NCBI RefSeq assembly: GCF_005795905.1
Contig: NZ_VAWE01000001.1
Coordinates: 496,001 to 560,000 of the forward strand
From: Streptomyces marianii
GTDB taxonomy: Bacteria; Actinomycetota; Actinomycetes; Streptomycetales; Streptomycetaceae
DNA: 64,000 nucleotides
Direction: 5' to 3'
A program made the position numbers and the translations under genes. The notes beneath the pieces are model-generated. The model saw only the letters and a list, made by a program, of their open reading frames with translations, had not been told where the DNA came from and did not search any database. Below, in pieces: positions 17,271 to 25,717 of this stretch. Position 1 is the stretch's first letter; every line of letters starts with the position of its first letter.

Positions 17271-17665
17271 AGATTTATCTTTCGAGCTAGGCGGTGCTCA
17301 TATGCTAACCCGCCCTTCATCTGGCCCTTCAGAGGGTCTCGTTCGAGAGTGCACGACCGCCGCACTTGCACGGAGCACAACACCTCACAACGGGCATATC
17401 GAAGGATCCGACCCCTCTCCGGTCGCAGAACGTGCCGGTTAGGCGACGCTCCGGGACGGACATCGCCGTCGGGCGGGACGTTACCTAGGCTTGCGCTTAG
17501 GGGCACGCGCAACCCACGGGGGTCCCGGGCGCGGGACGCGCAACGCGCACCGGGCCCGCGCAGCGGGACACAGGGCAGGCCACCGAGCCGTGAACGACGA
17601 GCAGGCGCTCTGACCGGAGTGCACGTCCTCCGCAGATCGGAGCTCCACGGAGCGAGAAGACGATC
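17271..17665. other. Divergent intergenic region
   Basis: 395 nt between gap (minus) and the DUF5709 gene (plus). It includes an AT-richer stretch (17270-17310, with tcatatgctaac) that probably contains the gap promoter on the minus strand, and a second around 17480-17500 (ttacctaggcttgcgcttag) likely serving the DUF5709 gene. No ORF with coding character is seen. Confidence 0.4.
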
Positions 17666-18151
17666 ATGAGCGACAGCAGGGCGGACGACGTCTACCAGCC
17701 GACCGGTGACAACGAGGAACAGGGCGACGCGGCCCACTTGGACCTCGAGGACGTGCTGGACGAACCGGACTACGACCAGATACTCGACCAGGGCTACTCC
17801 CCGCCGGAGAGGCCGTTCGGCGTCAACAAGGTGGGTACGACCGCGGCGGAGCAGCGCGAGGGCGAGACGCTCGACCAGCGGCTGGCGGTGGAACTCCCCG
17901 ATGTCGCCGCGTACGACTGGGACGGCATCGGCGACCTGCCGGGCGGCGAGGGCGAGCCGATCGACGACGAGGTCGGCTCCTGGCGCGCGGGGCGGCTCGT
18001 CGCCCCCGACGAGGGCACCCGGCCGGACACGGACAAGCAGCTCTTCGCCTCCGACGTGGGCATCGACGCGGGAGCCGCCGGCGCGGAGGAGGCGGCGGTG
18101 CACGTCGTGTTCGAGGAGGACGGCAGCGAACCCTACGACGACGGGCCGTGA
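17666..18151 (+). CDS. DUF5709 protein
   Basis: 161 residues, very acidic (many Asp/Glu), with the conserved core YSPPERPFGVNKVGTTAAEQREGETLDQRL and the later EVGSWRAGRLVAPDEG that mark DUF5709. The length is normal. The family is actinobacterial, of unknown function, and commonly found near stress genes. The upstream sequence has GAGCGAGAAG before ATG. It is followed at 149 nt by a PRC-barrel gene, another typical general-stress neighbour. Confidence 0.88.
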   Translation: MSDSRADDVYQPTGDNEEQGDAAHLDLEDVLDEPDYDQILDQGYSPPERPFGVNKVGTTAAEQREGETLDQRLAVELPDVAAYDWDGIGDLPGGEGEPIDDEVGSWRAGRLVAPDEGTRPDTDKQLFASDVGIDAGAAGAEEAAVHVVFEEDGSEPYDDGP

Positions 18152-18164
18152 CCGGGTGCGGCGG

Positions 18165-18287
18165 CTCGGGGTGTTCCTCGCACGCCGCCAGGTGTGCCGT
18201 CCGGAAAGCGGGGCACGCGGATGACCGGGGACGGGAAAAGCGAGTTTCTTCCCGGAATTCCCGTCCGCCGCCGAGGAACACCCCGAG
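18165..18287. repeat. 16-bp perfect inverted repeat with nested dyad
   Basis: CTCGGGGTGTTCCTCG (18165-18180) is exactly complementary to 18272-18287, with 91 nt between. Inside the loop a second dyad GGACGGGAA...TTCCCGTCC is present. The outer right arm ends 13 nt before the PRC-barrel GTG and covers the region just upstream of its ribosome site (GAGGAG), so folding could affect its translation. Alternatively it ends the DUF5709 transcript. Confidence 0.6.
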
Positions 18288-18300
18288 GTGAGGAGCACCG

Positions 18301-18648
18301 GTGAGTGAGCACATGTGGGCCTACGTACCGACCAGCGGGCACAACCGCGACGACGACCTGACGGGTTATCGGGTGGAGGCGACCGACGGGGACATCGGCA
18401 AGGTCGACAAACACTCCAACGAGGTCGGCTCCCAGTACGTCGTCGTCGACACCGGGGTGTGGATCTTCGGCAAGGAAGTACTCCTGCCGGCAGGCACGAT
18501 CACGGTCGTCGACCACGACGAGAGGCGGATCATCGTGTCCCGCACGAAGGAGGAGATCAAGTCCGCGCCGGAGTTCGACAAGGACAAGCATCTCGGCGAC
18601 CCGGCCTACCGCGACCAGCTCGGCGGGTACTACGGCTCCGGCCACTGA
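18301..18648 (+). CDS. PRC-barrel domain protein
   Basis: 115 residues from GTG 18301 with GAGGAG about 5-6 nt upstream. A PRC-barrel beta fold covers residues ~20-80 (LTGYRVEATDGDIGKVDKH, YVVVDTGVWIFGKEVLLP), then a charged tail with DPAYRDQLGGYYGSGH. Such stand-alone PRC-barrel proteins are frequent in streptomycetes and are linked with osmotic or general stress; the molecular role is unknown. Its 5' region lies in a long inverted repeat. Confidence 0.87.
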   Translation: MSEHMWAYVPTSGHNRDDDLTGYRVEATDGDIGKVDKHSNEVGSQYVVVDTGVWIFGKEVLLPAGTITVVDHDERRIIVSRTKEEIKSAPEFDKDKHLGDPAYRDQLGGYYGSGH

Positions 18649-18874
18649 GCCGCCGGACCACGCCGTCCGCTGGGCACGTCCCGTACGCCGGGGCGTGCCC
18701 AGCGGGCTGTGCGCACCGGCCGACCGTAGGCGGTCCACCGGCCCCGGTCACAGGACCGACAGGACGCGCCAGGACGAGGAGGACGCGCCATGAGCAGGGA
18801 GAGCCCTCGAAACGGTCCATCGCGATGATCAGGAGCAGGAGCGCGGGCGGCATGAGCACGGCGGTGAGAATCAT
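18557..18874 (-). CDS. Small membrane protein, possibly frameshifted
   Basis: ATG at 18874 follows GAGGAG by about 6 nt. The first 22 residues are a clean membrane helix followed by the charged DRFE (MILTAVLMPPALLLLIIAMD). This resembles short one-helix proteins common in Streptomyces, which usually end within 40-60 residues. Here the frame continues for 105 codons, losing protein-like character after DRFE and overlapping the 3' end of the PRC-barrel gene antisense. A one-base shift after about 18812 gives a different tail. The start and helix are convincing; the C-terminus is not. Confidence 0.4.
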   Translation of the reverse strand: MILTAVLMPPALLLLIIAMDRFEGSPCSWRVLLVLARPVGPVTGAGGPPTVGRCAQPAGHAPAYGTCPADGVVRRLSGRSRSTRRAGRGRPGRRDACPCRTPART

Positions 18875-19413
18875 GGGCGTCTCCTCGGGGGCTGGTGCTC
18901 GCTTTGCCACTGGAGGACAGGGGGAACGCCCGTGTTCGTGAAGTTTCATTGACCGCTCACGGGCCGGGGCACCGACCCGGGCCGCACCGGCACGACGGGG
19001 CGGCTGGGCTGCCGAGTCCGTCCTCGTGGGCCTGTCCGCGCGGCGCACGCCGGGGCTGGAACCGCCGCCACCGGGGCGGCGACCTCACCGGCGCGGGTCT
19101 CGCTCACCCCCGGCCGGCCGGTGCGCCGGGCCATGGGATGCCACTGCGGTGAAGACCGTTCCGCCGTCGTGGGGTTGAGGTACCGAGCCGTCGCCGCGGC
19201 CTCGCGGGTGGGCCGAACCGCCCACGAGCCGCCGCAGTCGGCGGGTGGCCGGGCCATCAGGTCATCCGTCCCGGACTATTGACTCTTTGTGTGACAGTCG
19301 CGATCCTCGTCGCACCGCTTGCACGGGTCATGACAAGGGGATCTCGGCGGAAGGTCCCGGCTCCGGACGGACTCGGCCCCGGCCCGGTCGTCCGCTCACC
19401 GAAGGCTTGAGTG
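18875..19413. other. Intergenic, no supported gene
   Basis: About 540 nt between the small membrane protein and the secreted amidohydrolase-like gene. No reading frame here shows a ribosome site together with protein-like composition. It presumably holds the promoter for the downstream gene; the AT-richer 19275-19300 (attgactctttgtgtgacag) is the best candidate for it. Confidence 0.4.
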
Positions 19414-21477
19414 ATGACGATGAAACGGCTCTCGCGTCGCCGCCGTGGACCCCTCGCGGTGGTGACCCTGCTCCTCACCGCGCTGGCACTTGTCCTCGGC
19501 ACGGCCCCCGGGTCCTCGGCCGAGTCCGGCTGGTGGGTGCCGGCCGCCCGGCCCGCGCCCGACTCCGGGATCAATGTCACGGGCGAGCCCTTCAAGGGCA
19601 CCGGCCCGGACGGGAAGGTGCGCGGCTTCGTCGACGCGCACAACCACATCATGTCGAACGAGGCGTTCGGCGGACGGCTCATCTGCGGCAGGGCCTTCTC
19701 GGAACAGGGCATCGCCGACGCCCTCAAGGACTGCCCGGAGCACTACCCCGACGGCTCCCTCGCCGTCTTCGACTTCATCACCAAGGGCGGGGACGGCCGG
19801 CACGACCCGAACGGCTGGCCGACGTTCAAGGACTGGCCCGCCCACGACTCGCTCACGCACCAGCAGAACTACTACGCCTGGATCGAGCGGGCCTGGCGCG
19901 GCGGCCAGCGCGTCCTCGTCAACGACCTGGTGACCAACGGCGTGATCTGCTCGGTGTACTTCTTCAAGGACCGCGGCTGCGACGAGATGACCTCCATCCG
20001 CCTGCAGGCTCGGAAGACCTACGAGATGCAGGCGTACATCGACAGAGTCTACGGCGGACCCGGCAAGGGCTTCTTCCGGATCGTCACCGACTCCGCGCAG
20101 GCCCGGCAGGTCATCGAGCAGGGCAAACTGGCCGTGGTCCTCGGGGTGGAGACCTCCGAGCCGTTCGGCTGCAAACAGATCCTGGACGTCCCGCAGTGCG
20201 GCCGGGACGACATCGACCGCGGTCTCGACGAACTCCACGAGCTCGGCGTACGAAGCATGTTCCTCTGCCACAAGTTCGACAACGCGCTGTGCGGCGTCCG
20301 GTTCGACTCGGGCACGCAGGGCACCGCGATCAACGTCGGCCAGTTCCTGTCCACCGGCACGTTCTGGAAGACGGAGAAGTGCGCGGGCCCGCAGCACGAC
20401 AACCCCATCGGCCTCGCCGCCGCGCCCGGTGCCGAGAAGGAGCTCCCGCCGGGGGTGAAGGTGCCGTCGTACTCCGCGGACGCGCGGTGCAACACCCGCG
20501 GACTCACCGAACTCGGCGAGTACGCCGTGCGCGGCATGATGAAGCGCAAGATGATGCTCGAGATCGACCACATGAGCGTCAAGGCCACGGGACGGGTGCT
20601 CGACATCCTCGAGGCCGACGCGTACCCGGGTGTGCTCTCCTCGCACAGCTGGATGGACACCGACTGGACCGAGCGCGTGTACCGGCTCGGCGGTTTCATC
20701 GCCCAGTACATGCACGGTTCCGAGCACTTCAGCGCGGAGGCCGAGCGCACGGACGCGCTCCGCGAGAAGTACGGCGTCGGATACGGCTACGGCAGCGACA
20801 TGAACGGCGTCGGAGGCTGGCCGGGGCCGCGGGGTGCCGACACCCCCAACCCCGTGCGCTACCCCTTCCGCAGCGCCGACGGCGGCTCCGTGCTCGACCG
20901 GCAGACCACCGGCCAGCGCACCTGGGACCTCAACACCGACGGCGCGGCGCACTACGGCCTCGTCCCGGACTGGCTGGAGGACGTACGGATCGTCGGCGGC
21001 CAGGGCGTCGTGGACGACCTCTTCCGGGGTGCGGAGTCCTACCTCGGCACCTGGGGCGCGTCCGAGCGGCACAGGGCCGGGGTGAACCTCGCCGCCGGCG
21101 CACCGGCCTCGGCCAGTTCCTCGGAGTGGAGCCTGTTCACCAGTTACGCCCCCGCCAGGGCCGTCGACGGCAACGCGAGGACCCGCTGGGCGAGCCACTG
21201 GAACGACGACCAGTGGCTCCGGATCGACCTCGGCGCACCGACCCTGGTCAAACGGGTCACTCTCGACTGGGAACGCGCCTACGGGAAGTCCTACCGCGTC
21301 GAGGTGTCGTCGGACGGGACGAACTGGCGGCCGGTGTGGTCCACGACGGCAGGTGACGGCGGCCTGGACACCGCCCGGTTCGACGGGACGACGGCCCGCC
21401 ATGTGCGCATCCACGGGCTGGAACGCGGTACCAAGTGGGGCTACTCCCTGCACGAGGTCGGCGTCTACAGCGACTGA
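19414..21477 (+). CDS. Secreted amidohydrolase-like protein with C-terminal discoidin (F5/8 type C) domain
   Basis: ATG 19414 is preferred (GAAGG 8 nt upstream); GTG 19411 and ATG 19420 are alternatives. Residues 1-36 are a signal peptide with a run of Arg before the hydrophobic core. A metal-dependent hydrolase-like barrel follows: DAHNH at about 73-77, HKFDNALCG, EIDHMS near residue 389, SSHSWMD, and GYGSDMNG. This arrangement recalls amidohydrolase/membrane-dipeptidase enzymes, but I cannot assign a substrate. The last ~130 residues are a CBM32/F5-8C beta-sandwich (ARAVDGNARTRWAS, WLRIDLG, VEVSSDGTNW, RYVRI-like HVRIHG). Likely an extracellular hydrolase that binds a glycan or cell surface. 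Monocistronic with a strong terminator. Confidence 0.8.
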   Translation: MTMKRLSRRRRGPLAVVTLLLTALALVLGTAPGSSAESGWWVPAARPAPDSGINVTGEPFKGTGPDGKVRGFVDAHNHIMSNEAFGGRLICGRAFSEQGIADALKDCPEHYPDGSLAVFDFITKGGDGRHDPNGWPTFKDWPAHDSLTHQQNYYAWIERAWRGGQRVLVNDLVTNGVICSVYFFKDRGCDEMTSIRLQARKTYEMQAYIDRVYGGPGKGFFRIVTDSAQARQVIEQGKLAVVLGVETSEPFGCKQILDVPQCGRDDIDRGLDELHELGVRSMFLCHKFDNALCGVRFDSGTQGTAINVGQFLSTGTFWKTEKCAGPQHDNPIGLAAAPGAEKELPPGVKVPSYSADARCNTRGLTELGEYAVRGMMKRKMMLEIDHMSVKATGRVLDILEADAYPGVLSSHSWMDTDWTERVYRLGGFIAQYMHGSEHFSAEAERTDALREKYGVGYGYGSDMNGVGGWPGPRGADTPNPVRYPFRSADGGSVLDRQTTGQRTWDLNTDGAAHYGLVPDWLEDVRIVGGQGVVDDLFRGAESYLGTWGASERHRAGVNLAAGAPASASSSEWSLFTSYAPARAVDGNARTRWASHWNDDQWLRIDLGAPTLVKRVTLDWERAYGKSYRVEVSSDGTNWRPVWSTTAGDGGLDTARFDGTTARHVRIHGLERGTKWGYSLHEVGVYSD

Positions 21478-21497
21478 GCCGCGGACGGGGTGCGCAC

Positions 21498-21545
21498 AGC
21501 GGCCGGGGCCGGCCGGATCGGCTGATCCGGCCGGCCCCGGCCGCT
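21498..21545. terminator. Strong terminator hairpin
   Basis: A perfect 22-bp stem (21498-21519 with 21524-21545) with a 4-nt loop lies 20 nt after the amidohydrolase-like stop. No T-run follows. Confidence 0.9.
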
Positions 21546-21636
21546 TCCCCGCAACGCGTCACGAGGCCCCGGGACGGGGCGCGCTGGGCACGGAACAGCA
21601 CGGCAACCGAGCACAGCACAGGAACGAGGGAACCGC

Positions 21637-22260
21637 ATGGCACGGATGCCGTCGGCCGCACGGCGCCGGCAGCTGATCGAGGCGGCGATCCGGGCGATGA
21701 CCCGTGACGGCGTCCCCAGGACGACGACACGCTCGATCGCCGCCGAGGCGGATGTGTCGCTGAGCGTCTTCCACTACTGCTTCGACTCCAAGCAGGAACT
21801 GCTGGAGTCGGTCATCGAGGCGATCACCGAGCACTACGTCGCGGTGGTGCGGGAGGCGATCCGGCCCAAGGCGACCCTGCGTGAGACGGTCCGCGCGGGG
21901 TTCCAGGCCTACTGGGACCATGTCTGCGCCAACCCCGGTGAACACATGCTCACCTACGAGCTCACCCAGTACGCCCTGCGCCAGCCGGGGTTCGAGCAAC
22001 TGGCACGCCGTCAGTACCAGCTGTACACCGACACGTTCACCGAGCTCATCGACCAGCTGCGGCACGACATGGGGCTCGAGCCGAGCGTCCCCGTCGCGGT
22101 CCTGGCGCACTACCTGGCCGTCATGACCGACGGGCTCACCCTGAACTTCCTGGTCCTCGGCGACGCGACCGCCGCCTCGGACGTCCTGGACACGATCGCC
22201 GACCAGGTCGTGCATCTCTTCCGCACCGAGAACCGGCCGACCGCCCCCGGGGCCACCTGA
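21637..22260 (+). CDS. TetR-family transcriptional regulator
   Basis: 207 residues. The N-terminal HTH is typical (RRRQLIEAAIRAMTRDG, TTTRSIAAEADVSLSVFHYCFDSKQELLESV, residues ~8-55). The C-terminal ligand domain is helical with several aromatic residues (FQAYWDHVCANPGEHMLTYELTQYAL) and fits the group with a TetR_C_6-like domain. ATG start with GAGG about 9-12 nt upstream. It is followed after 143 nt by the sugar ABC transporter genes in the same direction and might control them, but TetR control of sugar import is not usual and the link is positional only. Confidence 0.88.
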   Translation: MARMPSAARRRQLIEAAIRAMTRDGVPRTTTRSIAAEADVSLSVFHYCFDSKQELLESVIEAITEHYVAVVREAIRPKATLRETVRAGFQAYWDHVCANPGEHMLTYELTQYALRQPGFEQLARRQYQLYTDTFTELIDQLRHDMGLEPSVPVAVLAHYLAVMTDGLTLNFLVLGDATAASDVLDTIADQVVHLFRTENRPTAPGAT

Positions 22261-22379
22261 CGGCCGGTCGGCACACCCCGCCTCGGCCCGCACACATTCC
22301 CCGATCGCGGCCGCACACGGACCGCACGGAACTGCGCCCGACGGGGCCGCCCCACCGGCTCGCCCGACAGCTCGTTTTC

Positions 22380-22407
22380 ATGTTTTCCCATACATTGGGG
22401 AATATGC
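22380..22407. promoter_or_regulatory. AT-rich imperfect dyad at the ABC-operon 5' end
   Basis: catgttttccc-ataca-ttggggaatatg is an AT-rich island in 75% GC DNA with imperfect two-fold symmetry (TTCCC/GGGGAA with flanking CAT/ATG). It contains both candidate start codons (22380, 22404). It probably holds the promoter or an operator of the transporter operon, which argues for the later start. Confidence 0.35.
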
Positions 22408-23570
22408 CGGTTCCACCTCGCCGCTCGCAGAGCCGCCGAGGCCGCGGCGGAAGGAGGCCGTGGACGCGCGGCGGTCCGGCCCGCGCCCTGGCCGCCGCCA
22501 CGGCGGCCGCTGCGCTGGCCGGTCTCACGGCCTGCGGGACGGCCGGGGAGGCGGGCGAGGACGCGGGCGGCACCTCGGGCGCGGACGGCTTCACGATCGG
22601 GCTGCTGCTCCCGGACGTCCACACCGCACGCTGGGCGACCGCCGACAAGCCCCTCATCCAGGCGAAGGTCAAGGCGCTGTGCCCCGACTGCAGGCTGCTG
22701 CACGCCTACGCCTCCGCGGACGTGGCCACTCAGCAGCAGCAGATCGAGTCCATGATCGCGAAGGGGGCAAAGGTCCTGATCCTCGACCCCGTCGACGACA
22801 AGGCACTGCGGTCCTCGATCGCCCGGGCCCGGGACGCGAACGTGCCGGTGGTCTCGTACGACCGCCTCGCCCAAGGGCCCATCTCCGCCTACTCCAGCTA
22901 CGACTCGGAGGAGATCGGCAGGATCCAGGCCCAGGAGCTCCTCAAGGCGATGGGACCCAAGGCCCGCGGCGGCCAGATCGTGATGATGAACGGCGACCCC
23001 ACCGACCCCAACACCCGGGATCTGCGCCGGGGCGCACTGTCCGTGCTCCAGGGCAAGGTGAAGATCGCCAGGTCCTACTACACCGGCGGTTGGATACCGG
23101 AGAACGCCTTCCGGAACATGTCCGCCGCGATCGCCGAACTGGGCCCGGACCGCATCGACGGCGTGCTGTCGGCCAACGACGGGCTGGCGGGCGGTGTCGT
23201 CACGGCGCTCAAGGCGGCCGGGGTCAAACCGCTGCCGCCCGTCACCGGACAGGACGCCGACCTGTCCGCCGTCCGCAGGATCGTCAAGGGCGAGCAGTAC
23301 ATGACCGTCTACAAGTCCTTCGAGGCGGAAGCCGAGGCCGCCGCGGAGATGGCCGTCGCCCTGGGACGCGGCGAGAAGCTCGACGACGTCGCCCGGGACC
23401 GGGTGCGCAACGACACCGACGACGACATCCCCGCGGTCCTGGGGCCCCTGGTGCCCGTGACCGCGGACAACATCGAGGAGACGGTGGTCGAGAACGGCCT
23501 CTACACGGTCGACCAGATCTGCACCCCGGCGGTCGAGGCCGCCTGCCGGAAAGCGGGACTCACCGGATAG
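22404..23570 (+). CDS. Sugar ABC transporter substrate-binding lipoprotein (XylF-like)
   Basis: About 388 residues from ATG 22404; ATG 22380 sits in an operator-like dyad. The N-terminal Arg-rich segment and hydrophobic stretch end in a lipobox (LTAC), so the protein is membrane-anchored outside. The rest is a type I periplasmic-binding fold close to XylF: DVHTARWATADKP, QQQIESMIAKGAKVLILDP, ARDANVPVVSYDRL, QIVMMNGDPTDPNTRDLRRG, VLSANDGLAGGV and VTGQDADLSAVRRI. It captures a monosaccharide, xylose being the best guess by similarity of motifs. It is the first gene of a three-gene importer. Substrate is inferred. Confidence 0.88.
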   Translation: MPVPPRRSQSRRGRGGRRPWTRGGPARALAAATAAAALAGLTACGTAGEAGEDAGGTSGADGFTIGLLLPDVHTARWATADKPLIQAKVKALCPDCRLLHAYASADVATQQQQIESMIAKGAKVLILDPVDDKALRSSIARARDANVPVVSYDRLAQGPISAYSSYDSEEIGRIQAQELLKAMGPKARGGQIVMMNGDPTDPNTRDLRRGALSVLQGKVKIARSYYTGGWIPENAFRNMSAAIAELGPDRIDGVLSANDGLAGGVVTALKAAGVKPLPPVTGQDADLSAVRRIVKGEQYMTVYKSFEAEAEAAAEMAVALGRGEKLDDVARDRVRNDTDDDIPAVLGPLVPVTADNIEETVVENGLYTVDQICTPAVEAACRKAGLTG

Positions 23571-23636
23571 CCGGCCGGAGGCCGCTGTCCCCGGGGCGGC
23601 GTCCTGCCGGAGCGACGGACGGGACGGGCGAAGGAG

Positions 23637-24431
23637 ATGGTTCACGTGCCGAGCGCCCCACTCCTGGCGATGCGGGGGATCAGCAAGCGGTACGGCGCCG
23701 TGTGGGCACTGACCGACATCGAGCTGGAGATCCACGCCGGCGAGGTCGTCGCCCTGGTCGGCGACAACGGGGCGGGCAAGTCCACGCTGGTCAAGGTGAT
23801 CACCGGGGTCGGACCCGCCGACAAGGGCGTCATCGAGTGGAACGGCCGCCCCGTGAGGATCTCCCGCCCCCGTGACGCCCAGGCCCTGGGCATCACCAGC
23901 GTCTATCAGGACCTCGCCCTGTGCGAGACGCTCGACGTCGTCGGCAACATCTTCCTGGGGCACGAACTCGGCGGGAGCGGGATCCTCGACGAGGTGTCCA
24001 TGGAGCGACGGGCCCAGGAGCTGGACGTCCTGGAGTCGCTGTCGACGCGCCTCCCCAGCTTCCGGGTGCCCGTCGCCTCGCTTTCGGCGGGGCAGCGGCA
24101 GACGGTCGCCATCGCCCGCGCGCTGCTCAGCGAACCCAGGCTGCTCATCCTGGACGAGCCCACCGCCGCGCTGGGGGTCAGACAGACCGCCCAGTTCCTG
24201 GACCTGATCGAACGGCTGCGGGACCGAGGGCTCGGAGTGCTCCTGGTGAGCCACAACCTCGGCGACGTCAAGGCGGTCGCGGACCAGGTCGCGGTGCTCC
24301 ACCTCGGCCGCAACAACGGCTTCTTCAGCGTGCCGACCACCTCCCAGGAGCAGATCGTCTCCTCCATGACCGGCGCCACCAACAACGCCGTGACCCATCG
24401 CCGGGACCGGTGGGGGGAGGTGCTGTGGTGA
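23637..24431 (+). CDS. Sugar ABC transporter ATP-binding protein, single NBD
   Basis: 264 residues with one complete ABC cassette: Walker A GDNGAGKST (about 41-49), the Q-loop region SVYQDLALC, signature SLSAGQRQTVAIARAL, Walker B LLILDEPTAALG and switch VSHNL. XylG/RbsA-type ATPases normally carry two fused cassettes (~500 residues). This one has one, as in the FrcA type, so the complex probably uses a homodimer. The GTG of the permease gene overlaps its stop (GTGA at 24428), so it is translationally coupled. Confidence 0.92.
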   Translation: MVHVPSAPLLAMRGISKRYGAVWALTDIELEIHAGEVVALVGDNGAGKSTLVKVITGVGPADKGVIEWNGRPVRISRPRDAQALGITSVYQDLALCETLDVVGNIFLGHELGGSGILDEVSMERRAQELDVLESLSTRLPSFRVPVASLSAGQRQTVAIARALLSEPRLLILDEPTAALGVRQTAQFLDLIERLRDRGLGVLLVSHNLGDVKAVADQVAVLHLGRNNGFFSVPTTSQEQIVSSMTGATNNAVTHRRDRWGEVLW

Positions 24432-25717
24432 AGCGGACCGGGGCGTCGGAGCGCACGGGGGCAACCGGCCCCGGCGAGGGCGCGCCCCGGGGCACCCCCG
24501 CGCGCGCCGACCGGGGCCGCGCGGACGCCGACAGGGGTTTCAGGAGCCACGCCGGGGACTTCGCCCGCCGGATGCGCAGCGGCGAGTTCGGCGCGGTCCC
24601 GGGAGTCGCCGCCGTCGCCCTGCTGTGGATCATCTTCCAGAGCCTGGACCAGCAGTTCCTCTCTCCGCGCAATCTTTCCAACCTCAGCATCGACATCGTC
24701 GGCACGGGCATGATCGCGCTCGGCCTGGTCTTCGTGCTGCTCCTCGGCGACGTGGATCTGTCCGTCGGCTCCGTCAGCGGGCTCACGGCCGCCGTATTCG
24801 CCGTGCTCAACGTGAACCAGGGCATGCCGGAGTGGGCGGCCGTACTCGCGGCCCTGGTGGTGGGCGCGGCGGTCGGCGCCGCCCAGGGCTTCTTCTCGGC
24901 CCGGCTCGGCGTCCCGGCCTTCGTCGTCACACTGGCGGGTCTGCTGGCCTGGAACGGGCTCATGCTGTACGTGCTGGGCGCCAGCGGCACCATCAACCTC
25001 CCCGAAGCGGGCTTCGTCCACGCCCTGACCAGCTACTACTTCCGGGAGACCGCGGTCGCCTACGGGCTGGCCGCCCTGAGCGTGGCCATGTTCTTCCTGG
25101 CGTCGTACCGGGACTCCCGCCGGCGCCGGTCCGTCGGTGTGATGTACCGGCCACTCGGCGTCGTCGTCGTGCGCACCGCCGCGGTGGCGGTGGTCGCGTT
25201 CGCCGCCGCGTACATGCTGAACCGCTTCCAGGGCCTGCCGCTCGCCCTGCTGATCTTCCTGGTCTTCGTCGTCGGCCTGGACTTCGTGTTGCGTCGCACC
25301 TTCTACGGCCGCAAGATCGTCGCCATCGGCGGCGGTCGCGAGGCGGCCCGCCGCGCCGGGATCAACGTGGTGTGGCTGCGGATCTCGGCGTTCATGGTGT
25401 CCGGGACGCTGGCCGCGGTCGGCGGGCTCTTCCTGGCCTCCAGGGTGGCCGCGGTCGGCCAGACGTCGGGCTCCAGCATCCTCCTGATCAACGCGATCGC
25501 CGCGGCCGTGATCGGCGGCGTCAGCCTGTTCGGCGGACGGGGGACGACATGGTCCGTGCTGCTGGGCATGCTCGTCATCCAGTCGATCGCGTCGGGCATG
25601 GTCCTGCTGGGCATCCCGACGCCGATGCAGTCGGTGATCACGGGATGTGTGCTGCTCGCCGCGGTGGTCCTCGACTCGTTGGCACGGCATTCGCAGAAGG
25701 CGCACGGCAGGGCGTGA
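24428..25717 (+). CDS. Sugar ABC transporter permease (XylH/RbsC-like)
   Basis: 429 residues from the overlapping GTG. The first ~50 residues are polar and disordered; then about ten to eleven membrane helices follow in the BPD_transp_2 pattern, e.g. GTGMIALGLVFVLLLGDVDLSVG near the start and GVSLFGGRGTTWSVLLGMLVIQ near the end. The cytoplasmic coupling loop reads AIGGGREAARRAGINV, the EAA-like site that contacts the ATPase. Length is at the upper end for the family because of the N-terminal extension. It ends the operon; a 56-bp tandem duplication lies downstream. Confidence 0.92.
   Translation: MKRTGASERTGATGPGEGAPRGTPARADRGRADADRGFRSHAGDFARRMRSGEFGAVPGVAAVALLWIIFQSLDQQFLSPRNLSNLSIDIVGTGMIALGLVFVLLLGDVDLSVGSVSGLTAAVFAVLNVNQGMPEWAAVLAALVVGAAVGAAQGFFSARLGVPAFVVTLAGLLAWNGLMLYVLGASGTINLPEAGFVHALTSYYFRETAVAYGLAALSVAMFFLASYRDSRRRRSVGVMYRPLGVVVVRTAAVAVVAFAAAYMLNRFQGLPLALLIFLVFVVGLDFVLRRTFYGRKIVAIGGGREAARRAGINVVWLRISAFMVSGTLAAVGGLFLASRVAAVGQTSGSSILLINAIAAAVIGGVSLFGGRGTTWSVLLGMLVIQSIASGMVLLGIPTPMQSVITGCVLLAAVVLDSLARHSQKAHGRA

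Noticed and set aside
22380..22403. Earlier ATG for the sugar-binding protein
   Set aside because: It lies in an AT-rich dyad likely to be promoter or operator and has no ribosome site; ATG 22404 fits better, though not proven.
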